Below are positions 33,172 through 42,786 of a stretch of DNA of 64,000 nucleotides, piece after piece. The notes beneath the pieces were generated by a model. The model made no database searches. It was not told where the DNA came from and worked only from the letters and a program-made list of their open reading frames with translations. The DNA lies in the NCBI GenBank assembly GCA_964035795.1, contig OZ038322.1, forward strand, positions 720,950 through 784,949, read 5' to 3'. This DNA is from Pterobdella sp. o SKG-2022. Lineage: Eukaryota; Annelida; Clitellata; Hirudinida; Piscicolidae. Both the position numbers and the translations under genes were made by a program. Each line of letters opens with the position of its first letter. The stretch's first letter is position 1.

Positions 33172-35831
33172 ATGTCTTTCAAAAACCTTGACATAACCGA
33201 AGAAAACGCCTTGAAGAACTACAAGTTTGTGGAAAACATTTGGAAGGAGTATGACTGTTACGTAAGTTCAAATATAGCTCCAAGCTTTTGTTGATATTGT
33301 CATTTTTTGGTCATTTTCTCAAAAATACCGTTAAATTTCAACTTTTTTGTTATAAATACATCTACTAAAGTGGTATTGAAAGCTTAACCAGTTTAAGACC
33401 ACTATAATAATATTCGTCATTTGTTTTTTATCATTATTTTAACTGCTTTATTAAAAAAAATAGGTTAATAAGTTTTTGAAATTCACGTCAAAATTCAAAG
33501 GTCTTTCAATACATTTATTTGAAGCAAAAAGCTTCATTTTTCTCAAAAGCTTTATTATTAGGCTGAACTTATCGGAATCTATAGCCTTGTTGCTAGTAAA
33601 TATACGCATCTAAAAAATCTTTTAGTTTGTGTCAAAGCATCAAAAAATTACTGAAATTACATTAAGATGTCTGAAAAGTTACATTTATAATACAATATGA
33701 CTTCTTGGATTTGTCGTGAGCCTTTATGTTAAAGTAGTTTCAAGTTTCACATCAAAATTTAAATTCTCTATATTTTTATAAGCAATAAGAGTTTCATTTT
33801 TGGCACTATCTTGCCATAAAACTAGGGAATAATAGCTAAAATTATACAAAAAATTATATTCCGAAAAATATTAAGCTTCTGTAACCTACTATTATATTAG
33901 ACTATTTTTCACAAGTAACAAATGATCTTGAAACTCCCTGGGCAAAAAATCACTTCAATATACATCGTAGATTATTAGTATTTTTTATTCAAGGTATACA
34001 ACTTTTTCAAATTCACTCTATATGAACTTCAAATCACAATATATTGTACCTCACACAGATCAACTCCCATGACCTCTTACACCTCAACAGAGTTTCAAAA
34101 TTCCGAGACCTCAACACAAACCAGTTTTGTATAATTAAAAAACTGCCCAAAAGGGCCTACACTAATTATGAGCTAGAGAGAACGAAGAATGTGATGACCT
34201 ACCTCAAACAGTTCAAAACGCCATTCTTTGTGGAGTACCTCGCCATGATTGAGACTCCAGTTAGTATAAGCACCTATGTTTGAATTTTGCTCTAAATGAC
34301 ACCCATTTGAGATTGTAGACACGGGTTCAAATTTTGGTGTAGACCAAATCTCTAGGACTATAAAGTTATAGTTTGGTAATCTTTCATACTATGTTGAGTT
34401 TCGGCAATAAAAACCCCTCAAAAGGTGTGCATCTACATAGTGACACAGTTCTTGCCCAAAGGCACCTTAAAGGACCAGCTGCAAATATTCAACCCCATGG
34501 ACGAAAAGAAGGTCAATTTCTATGCCGCCTGTATTCTTCTCGCCATGGAGTTTATGCATCTCAAAAACGTTGTCCACGGGTGGGTTTTGCTCTACTATTT
34601 GTGTTATTAGAAATATTTTAATATTTTTCACTACTTGTTCTAAAAATAATTTAAAATATTCTGCGTAAATTCGTTACTCATGAAAGAATCGGAACTAGTA
34701 AGTTTTATTTCCTTACTGAAGTTCAAACTTTGGAAAACTAATTATTTTCATAAAATTGTCTTAATTTCATATTTATAATTCAAGTTTATTCTGCAAAACA
34801 CATGCTCCATAAAAAACTTCAAAAATGATTTTCGAAGTCCACATTCTACCACCTCAGAGACTTGAACATCCACAACGTGGCGCTGGATGAAAAAGGGTAC
34901 GCCAAGATTATTGACTTCGACTCTTCCCGCATTGTTAGTTCCCTCTTCCCTGATCTTTTCAAAGACCACCACGGCTTGGCTGACATTATGGAAGATTGCG
35001 CTATTGGGGAGGTGAGGGTTTGCTATTGTTTGTCCATCTATTTTTGAATACTATATGTTCCACTTTTTATCTTATCGGTGAAATTGGGCTGATTTGTTTT
35101 GTGTTGGATCAAGTATTTGTAGAATTCGGTATAAAACAACGTAAATGGTGCATGATAACACAAATAATACAACCTGCAGACGTTTGAACACAACAGGGAC
35201 TTGTCACGTCTGCAAACCCTGTCTAGACCTCTCAAGTCTGTCATCATACAGGTGAGAGTCTCACCGATGTTAGTTTAAGTTAAAAGAACTAGTTTATTGA
35301 TAATAAAATTTTTATTCCAAATTCAAAGTTTTCTTGAATTTTCAAAAAAATTATTTATTCAGTTTTCACTAATCTTTAAAAATACGAAACCTCAACGCCA
35401 GCTGAGAAACAGTCATAAGGACTACAACAACTTAGACTGCAGAATGTGTCTTGCGCATGTCCAAAACAGCGACTTCTTTGCGGTAACTTCCATTTTAAAT
35501 TAAAATTTGATCAAAAATTCATTGATTTACCGCTATCTAAGAACAAACTAATAAATCATATTCATAAAAGTATAAAATCAAAATTTTGTTCACTTAAGAG
35601 AATAAATTTTCATGAAAATCCCTGGAATCAATTCAAAAAGAGTAACTGGCATTGGAAGCTTCAAATATATATCAATATTTAAATAATGTACCTCGTTATA
35701 AATAAATCTATCTTGAATCCTTATAACACTTCATAGCACAACTTCCCAAACAACCCCCTCAGAACTTTGAATGGCAACTATTGAGAGAGGGAAAACTCAT
35801 TGCCCCTCAAGATGCCATTACCTGCCATTAG
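33172..35831 (+). CDS. Divergent protein-kinase-like gene (HGD/DFD variant)
   Basis: Exons 33172-33261 (start ATG, MSFKNLDITEEN), 34059-34259, 34425-34579, 34858-35011, 35180-35251 and 35402-35482 (possibly from 35363) join in consistent phase. The order matches a kinase fold: FCIIKKLPK supplies a VAIK-like lysine, LERTKNVM a helix-C-like glutamate, VCIYIVTQFLPKGTL the hinge, and VVHGDLNIHNVALDEKGYAK the catalytic loop, with HGD for HRD but the aspartate and asparagine kept. IIDFDSSR stands where DFG is expected, so the metal-binding aspartate is present but the glycine is not. No clear glycine loop or APE motif is seen. A last exon near 35743 would give a PKA-like C-lobe end (FEWQLLREGKLIAP), but only in a frame that the visible splice sites do not join. 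AGC-like ancestry is tentative, and a pseudogene is possible. Confidence 0.6.
33495..33605. repeat. Family A repeat in kinase-like gene intron 1
   Basis: ATACATTTATTTGAAGCAAA, then GGCTGAACTTATCGGAATCT and ATAGCCTTGTTGC, a diverged family A copy. Confidence 0.45.
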
Positions 35832-36338
35832 ATCGACCCAAGACTATCAGTTTATTATAAGATTAATGAGATTATTAGATTATAAATTTGAGTTTGTAGT
35901 TGCACCCAAAATGATTTAAACTTTTTCATCTGTAGAAAAAGTTCGTTAGTTACCATATTGTCTGTGATTCTATGATAAGGTTGCTGGTGTAGGTGTAGAT
36001 GATAATAAAATTTTAAGCTTTTGAGGGGTTAGTTGCCAGGTTAATAAGTGATATTGGTATGTTATCACTGTTTAAAATTCAGGTTTTAAATTACTGGTGG
36101 AAAAATATGATGGAAAAAGGCTAAAAAATATTTAAAAGTGAATTAATAACAATTAAAAATATATTATCGTATGAAATCCAAAAATAAAAAATTATGCAAA
36201 GTATTTTAAAAACAATTAAAAATGAATTGAAATAAAAAACGTAGATTAAATATATTTTATTGCTTCAAAATATATGAAGATTTTTTATCCAATTAGAACC
36301 CCAAAAATTCAGAAAAAACCTACTACTATTACTACTAC

Positions 36339-36385
<47 letters not shown>

Positions 36386-36428
36386 CTACTACTACTACTA
36401 ATAATAATAATAATAATAATAATACTAT

Positions 36429-36459
<31 letters not shown>

Positions 36460-36737
36460 GCTACTACTATTACTGCTACTACTACTTCTACTAAGACTTC
36501 AAAATGACCTACCCTGATAAAATTACAAATTATTCCGAGTTTTTCAGCAAATGTAACAAAATCTAGTTATATGATAAAATTCCTCAGTCTTTAGTAAAGC
36601 ATGTTGTTAGTGAAACCATATCTTCTAGTATTCAGTGAATAGTTGACAATATTAAACACTCAAACAATTGAATTCTCAATAAAGTTGTAAAAGCACAAGG
36701 ATTCGGTAAGTTGGCCTTTCACACAGCTTTATGTTGA
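35832..36737. other. Spacer with triplet microsatellite
   Basis: No gene is visible between the kinase-like gene and the first MIF-family gene, which converge here. The main feature is a compound AAT/ACT microsatellite at 36315-36495. Confidence 0.5.
36315..36495. repeat. Compound (AAT)n/(ACT)n microsatellite
   Basis: About 180 bases alternating blocks of AAT and ACT triplets. The open frame of Asn and Thr runs across it is an artefact of the triplet period. Confidence 0.95.
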
Positions 36738-37404
36738 TCATTGGAGATTGGTGGCCATTACATAATGGTGCTTCATGTCTTCAATGATGATAATGATCCT
36801 GTAAGGGTTAGCTTCAGTTTAGAAAAACTTTCGGACAAAAAACGATTTACTTAAATAGACATTATAAAATTGGAATAAAACATTCTTGTCAATAAGAATT
36901 TTATTGAGTTATAAATAATAATACATAAAAAAGCTAACAAATATGGCACGACCTCTCTGAACTAACAGATGACAACTCCGCCTTGAAAAAGTCCATCAAA
37001 GGTTTCTTAAAAAAGGAGGTGTTGAAGTCATTGAAAAGCTTAACAGCTGATAGAGTGACCAATAGGAGAAGGTCATCATTGCTGTCTGTGCGCATGTCCA
37101 AACCACTGTGCACTTTCAAAACAAGAAACTGCGTTGGGTTAGTTAAAGGAGTGAAGTGAGGTTCTGTTGTTGATGAAATCGTTAGTAAGCATTTATGGAT
37201 GGCTCTGTGTAAAAAGTTTTATTCATGAAGTTTATAGTTGAAAATGTGACATGAGTGAAGCATGCAACATGTGAGCAACATCTAAACAAAACTCGCTTCT
37301 TTTGGAACTTTCAAAAATTTATTTAAAAACTCCAAAAGGTTTTCTTTAAAATGACAGGGTATCTCCAACGCTGGGATGTTCGTTTCTACGACACAAAAGG
37401 GCAT
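36738..37404 (-). CDS. MIF/D-dopachrome tautomerase-like gene C
   Basis: Three exons: 37404-37297 (108 bases), 37128-36953 (176) and 36798-36738 (61), giving about 114 aa, the usual size for the macrophage migration inhibitory factor family. It begins MPFCVVETNIPALEIP, matching the MPFxxLETNxP start of D-dopachrome tautomerase, so the proline that becomes residue 1 after Met removal is present. Exon 2 begins FLVLKVHSGLDM and contains KPLMDFFKAEL; exon 3 is IIIIIEDMKHHYVMA. The lysine of the family KPP motif is not kept (LKVPKE). The first intron starts GCGAGT, not GTGAGT, at exactly the position used in genes A and B, and the second starts GTCGTG, so splicing may be weak. MIF-family proteins act as secreted cytokines and keto-enol tautomerases. 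Confidence 0.75.
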
Positions 37405-38134
37405 TTTGACGTTACAAAGACAAAACGCGTTTTATGTTGCGTGAAGCTTCATCAATTTATACTAAGCTTGAGATCAGTCATTTGGTAGTTGACTTTTGTA
37501 CGACACCTGTTTTGCATTCTTCCTTTGCACCTGCGGCGGTTTTTTTATTTACTTCGTTTTTATAGATCCTTGTGAGTGATTTTGGAATTCAAGTATCCAA
37601 ATTTTGTTTTTTCCTCAAAACCAAACACATTTGAAAAAGTTTTCTAGACTAATGTCTCAACGTACCCATAAGACCTCACAGTTTTGTAGCTTTGTTAAAA
37701 AGGAAGTGAAAAAAGAAATGAAAAAGTAAAATAATAATAATTTATAGCAATTGATTGAAATATTCTATATGGCTTTCAATTATAAACTTTGAATAACTTT
37801 GAAATAATATTGATTGTTCGTTTATTTTTAGCTGTTCTTCAGTGACAGAGTTAGTTCAAAAACAACTGCACAAATGGAATTTATTTTTAAACTTTTCTTC
37901 GTTTCTCACTTGTTCCCAAAGCTTCTGTTTCATTTCAAACCATCTTCCTCTGAACATTTTTTTTGTTATGAAGATTATAACTTTATGCTAGCACGGAAGA
38001 AGAAAAAAACTTATATTTGTAAGACAATTTTGTTTGAAATCAAAATGTTGGAAAAACTTTTTTGTTAGAGATCTATCGATACTGCACGGTTATTGAATCA
38101 TCATCAGGCTCAAAATCAAAAGATGTCATGCGGT

Positions 38135-38300
38135 ATTTATAATTCGCTTTTACTTTTAGTTCAAATTGCTTGCTACAAATTTAATGTAGTGAAAACACAC
38201 TGTAGAACAGGTGCTAATTGCCGGCGCACGCGAGATCGAACCCGCTAACTTGGATAATTAATCTAATGCTCTACCTCAGCTATACGGACCGACAAGATGT
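38135..38300 (-). mobile_element. tRNA-derived SINE between MIF-like genes
   Basis: Reverse orientation copy: TGTCGGTCCGTATAGCTGAG, anticodon arm ATTAGATTAATTATCC, B box GGGTTCGATCTC, then CACCTGTTCTACAGTGTG. The tail is partly replaced by GCGAATTATAAATACCGCAT. Confidence 0.8.
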
Positions 38301-38519
38301 CGGTTTCAAATATGATTCAATCGAGGTTTTTCATTTAAAGAATATTTCTTTTTTTAATGAATAATGGTGAACAATTGGAGAATTTATTGAATCGTTGAAG
38401 TTGATTTTTAAATTATTAATTCCATGAGCATTGTTATTATTCTATTTAGCAATAATAATATTACTTATAAAAGAGACATCTTATGTATATTAATTATCTA
38501 TAGAGCATCATTTTGAGGG

Positions 38520-38640
38520 ATTTCAATACATTTATTGAAACTTGAGCTTCACTTTTTGGTGAGTATGTCCTTACCGTAAAACATTAGCTAATGTTTGATC
38601 TGTAAGGGAAAGTGCTTTATAAAGACCCCACTACAGTACG
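38520..38640. repeat. Family A repeat followed by SINE tail scrap
   Basis: ATACATTTATTGAAACTTGA, then AGTATGTCCTTACCGTAAAA and CATTAGC (family A), followed by TTTGATCTGTAAGGGAAAGT and GCTTTATAAAGACC, which is a SINE tail in plus orientation. Confidence 0.5.
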
Positions 38641-38752
38641 TTACGTAGGCCATACTTACAGAAAATTTAATAAATGCATTAATTCTTCAAATTGATGTTT
38701 TATAGATGTTAGCACAATAATATTTTCTAATAAATTTATCTTAAAATGAAAA

Positions 38753-39865
38753 TTATGCCGAATTGTCCAGAACCCAGTGGTCTTGCAACTCTTGAAACCA
38801 AATGAGCATTCTGAATAGGTAGTAATGCTATGTATTATGTATTTTGTATTTATGAAGAGCTTATCTTTTTAGGTAAAAGCGCTTGCTATAATTTTTATGA
38901 AGCGAAAACACACTGTGGAATAAGTGCTAATTGTCGGCTCACGCGAAATTGAACCCGGTAACTTTATTTAATTAGATTAGTGCTCTAACAGATAAGCTAT
39001 ACGGACCCACATGTTCTTGAAGGACAACCCATTTATGTAGTGTGGGACCCAAAAGTAGGATCAAAGGTTAAAATACGGTAGCTTCAAGAATTATAAAAAT
39101 CAAAAACTAGAGTTAATTATTTTTAATTACCTTTGTTCACCCCATTCCCGTTGGAAAAACTCAAGAACAGGTTTCTGAAAAGAAGCTGCTTTTTTCTTGT
39201 CGCAACAGTTGGATGCAGCCACTTTCACAAAAATGAAAGGCTGGCCACTTTTGCCTGCCATCGTATCCATTCCTCCACGCACCTTCAACACAATATCCTT
39301 TGGTGTGGTAGCCGTCAATTGGTAACCCTTCTAATGTTAAAGAAGTATGTTGTGGGGGATTAAGGATCAGGGGTGAAATAACAAAGCTGGAATAATTTGG
39401 AACTGTTACAAGACTCGCTTTTAGTTCTACTATGATTCTTATTATGTGTAAGATATTAAGCCTTGCTTTTTAGATGTTTTTTCGCTATTTATAAAACCTG
39501 CCTCTGGAACCTAAACTAATTCTCCAAATTATTTTTTTTCAAAAATAATAAAATATAACTTTGGAAGCTACTGGTAGAACATAGATTTTTTGAATTCGCC
39601 TTTTTCTGATAAAGAAATCTTTCAAAGTATTATAAGAGGGGTTTGATAAATGAGATTGTGAAACTTCTTCACAGAAAAACCTTGCACCAGTGAACTAAAC
39701 TTTAACTCTGCCTTGCCACAATTCGGTCCATTATACTCTATTGAATATTTGACTCACATGAGGTGGGAGGTTAAGAAGTTGTGAGAGGAATGTGATGAAG
39801 TCCTTCTTGAATTTGTCAGAGATTTGTGATAAGGGCGTGTTTGTTTCAATAGTACTTATCAACAT
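38753..39865 (-). CDS. MIF/D-dopachrome tautomerase-like gene B (active-site proline lost)
   Basis: Three exons: 39865-39758 (108 bases), 39297-39131 (167, or from 39330 with a better acceptor, both in frame) and 38810-38753 (58), for 110 or 121 aa. The amino end reads MLISTIETNTPLSQIS, where MP is expected, so the catalytic proline is leucine; the KPP lysine is also changed (LNLPPH). Exon 2 carries DIVLKVRGGMDT, GQPFIFVKVAASN and KPVLEFFQREW; exon 3 is RMLIWFQELQDHWVLDNSA and a stop. All donors are GT (GTGAGT, GTAATT). The homology to genes A and C is plain from matching intron phases (0 then 2) and the ETNxPL block. If made, the protein should lack MIF tautomerase activity but could still act as a ligand. 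A SINE sits between exon 3 and exon 2. Confidence 0.75.
38835..39015 (-). mobile_element. tRNA-derived SINE in intron 2 of MIF-like gene B
   Basis: Reverse orientation copy with GGTCCGTATAGCTTATCTGT, anticodon arm ACTAATCTAATTAAATAA, B box GGGTTCAATTTC, and CACTTATTCCACAGTGTG; moderately diverged. It lies between exons 2 and 3 of gene B. Confidence 0.75.
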
Positions 39866-40469
39866 TGCAAATTCTTTTTTATGACAACTTCGATTGTCTT
39901 TTAAATCTCTCTACCTGCTACATGCATTCTGTTTTATTAGGCTATATACAAATTGCTTAATCTCTTAGCAAAGCATGCGTTTGCTTTGCTATACAAGCTT
40001 TTTGATGCACATATGAGATGGCCTTGATTTGATTGATTCAAAAATCTGTCGCAAGCCATCTCTGGTCCAAAGACTGAAGTGTATCGAGGTTAATCTTTAT
40101 TTATTGGGTCGAAAGGTGATGTCGATGGCGGGTGGTTTATGCTTTAACTTTCTTAATATTTTAAATAAAATCTACGATGAATATATATTCAGTTTTGATT
40201 TTTAAAAGCTGGAACCTTAAGAAATATGTTCAGTTTAGTATTTAAATATGCAGGTTATATTCATAAAAAGTTGTTTGTTTTCATTGTGTAGTAGAATTAC
40301 AAACTGAAACCCTCGATAACAGCGAATTGATTGTGGAACATTGTAAACTTAGCCAAGTTTTTCAAGTATATTATATGTGGGACGAGAAACAAAAAAAACA
40401 TTTCCTACATTCATAACGGACTTAGATCGTTGGCATAGCAGAAATAGTTTAACCATTGTTCTTAGCATT

Positions 40470-40775
40470 GAAAACAACTACTTAGCGACCTAGTGTTAGG
40501 GTCTGCAAGCTAGTGTGGCTGCTACTCTTTCAGGGTACAAATCTAAGCGACCTTGTTCTTCAGTAAGCTTTCTGGGTGCTTAACTTTAGCTTGTTTGAAA
40601 ATAGTTTTTTTGAAGAGCCCCACATTGACTGTTTATCTGTCTGCTTCCATCAAGCTAGATTCCTAGAAAAGATTCTTCAATGCAAAAGAAAAATCTCAGG
40701 ACCAACACAGCCTGATGATGAAGATAGGGTTCCTAACCTACACGGTGGAACATGAGGGTAAAAAACATAAATAAA
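40470..40775 (+). repeat. Dispersed repeat family E, copy 2
   Basis: GCTGCTACTCTTTCAGGGTA followed by CAAATCTAAGCGACC, AGCTTGTTTGAAAATAGTTT, then CAACACAGCCTGATGATGAA, CCTAACCTACACGG and an A-rich end. Same order as the copy at 14140-14400. Confidence 0.7.
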
Positions 40776-41121
40776 ACGGTTGAACCACAAAAAACTAAAT
40801 GAAAATGTTATTCTCATGTAGATATGTTTTGCAATCCATTGTGTTCTGAACAAGTGAAAGACGTGATTGATTAATTTGAGTTTGATCATAGTCCACACCT
40901 AGACTCAATGTTTCCCTATAGTTTAAAAAGAAGATAAATAAAATTTTCTCACCTTTCATTCATAGTTTTTATATTCTCACCTGTTTATTCTAGATAATTA
41001 CCTTCTAGAAACTTGAAAAGCTTTACCTTCTCAAAAACCATGAACAAGTGCCTAACATCTTGTTTTTAAATTAAAATCTTCTGTGCTCAGTAGCTATTTT
41101 GTAACGAAAAAAATCAAAAAA

Positions 41122-41243
41122 AAGGAATTTTTAATACATTTATTGAGAATCAAAAACTATAATTTTCGACAAGTTCAGCCTTGTCATAAAACGTTAGCAG
41201 AAAAATTCTCAATAAATGTATTAAAAATTCCTCTTATTTGATG
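41122..41243. repeat. Family A foldback element with clear inverted ends
   Basis: The left end GGAATTTTTAATACATTTAT + TGAGAAT and right end ATTCTCAATAAATGTATTAA + AAATTCC are exact reverse complements, flanking the core TTTTCGACAAGTTCAGCCTT + GTCATAAAACGTTAGC. This is the best evidence that family A is a foldback or MITE-like element. Confidence 0.75.
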
Positions 41244-41885
41244 TTTTTCGTTACAAAATATTAAAGAAAAATACGTACGATGTCTCTGAAAAGTTACATT
41301 AATACTCAGTAGCTATTTGCATTTTTTACCTTGGCTTGCAAGTTTTATACCATAAATTTTTTTGATTGATATCAGTTGTTTGCTAAATATCAGCGTTTGC
41401 ATCTTATTATAGACTTTATTGTAAAAGAGAAATTGATTTGATAATCATCAAATGTAAGATTAACGTTGTCTATGCCAACGACAAACAGGTAAAGACATGA
41501 CTAATTTAACCCGTTTGTACCCAAAATGCTAATGGCAGTCATTTTTCAAAGATGAAAATTCACTAGTTATAGTGTATTTTGTTTAAAAAGCCCTTTTGCA
41601 ATACACTCCTAGTAAACAAAATAAATTAATAAGATTTGGATGGATATTAATCAATAAATAATAAAAACGTTATATGTGAGTGATCTCATATGAGATCAAT
41701 GAGGGCTAATGGCTTAATATTTGCTTAAATTTTTATATTTTGAGGCAAAAATTCAAGAAAAATAAATAACTAAAAGTTTTGAAACCAATAAACCAAATCA
41801 AATATCTTCAAAATCAAGATAAACTAGATATAATGTTGTTCAAGGCAAATACTTCCATTGAGATCATATGTGAATAAAATGGCTC

Positions 41886-42786
41886 TCATCTTTTCCACAG
41901 AAGATATTGTGGGTTCAAGTCTTCAAGGAGAATCACTAGCCTGGAAATTTTTGAATCCAATTCAGTTGAATTTCATAAATTTATCAGGTTTCAGATGACT
42001 TTTTAAATCTGAAAAATTTTTCAATGTTGGAACCCTAACACGAATGAATGAGCTTTGGACATATAAAATATATAATTATTGATGCTTGAAATAAAATCAT
42101 TATTCACATTTCTAGAAACTTCTGAGCATCGAGAATCATTAATCCATAAATTTTGGAACCATCCAGAATAAAAAGACCAATAAGAAACCTACCTTTTTTG
42201 AGGAATAGCAGGCCACACTTCTTGGAAAAAGTCATAAAGAGGTTTTCCGTAAGATGTAGTGTTGGTGCCATCAAAGGAACCAATTGAAGTAATCTTGACA
42301 TGGATGAAAGGGTCGTCTGTCAAGCCACATTTCATGTCGAGTCCAGTGTGCAGTTTTAGCACAACATACTGAAATAGGGATATGCGATTTTTGAATCATT
42401 TACATAGCGCTTTGTTTTATAAAGAATATTTGTTCTTGAGATTCTTCCATTATTGAATATCCACTCAGTCATTTGAGCTTAGCCACAATCACATATGTAA
42501 ATGGGAAGAATCAAAAATTTGATATTGTCAAGCAAACAAACATACCAATCTTGTACAGCACGATAATTATATTAAAAAAGTTTAAATATAAAAATACTTG
42601 TATGGAATCTTAACTAAAAACTACCATATCTTAATTACCAAAGTACAGTTCATAACTATCCATGCAACAAAACCTCACGTTTGGTGGCTTTGAGAGGAGG
42701 TTTGCAACAAACTCAATAAATTTCTGCCTGAATTCTTCTGGCACTCCTGAGAGTGGAATGTTGGTTTCTAAGGTGCAAAAAGGCAT
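41886..42786 (-). CDS. MIF/D-dopachrome tautomerase-like gene A (active-site residues kept)
   Basis: Three exons: 42786-42679 (108 bases), 42368-42193 (176) and 41940-41886 (55), joined by GTGAGG...CAG and GTAGGT...CAG introns in phases 0 and 2, giving 112 aa. It starts MPFCTLETNIPLSGVP, with the catalytic proline in place, and keeps the lysine in LLSKPPN (Lys32 of MIF). Exon 2 contains YVVLKLHTGLDM, PFIHVKITSIGSFDG and GKPLYDFFQEVW, and exon 3 ends LVILLEDLNPQYLLWKR. The ETNIP start is closer to D-dopachrome tautomerase than to classical MIF, and the thioredoxin-like CxxC is absent. Of the three tandem paralogues it is the one most likely to be an active tautomerase. A TATA-like ATTTAAAAGG lies about 35 bases upstream of the ATG. 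Confidence 0.85.

Larger units (their letters stand above)
37405..38752. other. Spacer between MIF-like genes C and B
   Basis: No further exon is supported. The spacer contains a SINE (38135-38300), a family A repeat (38520-38590) and a SINE tail scrap (38590-38640). Confidence 0.5.
39866..41885. other. Spacer between MIF-like genes B and A
   Basis: No exon is supported. Contains a second family E repeat (40470-40775) and a family A foldback (41122-41243). Confidence 0.5.

Noticed and set aside
36274..36507. Open frame of Asn and Thr runs
   Set aside because: Pure AAT/ACT microsatellite, with no flanking exon or splice signals.
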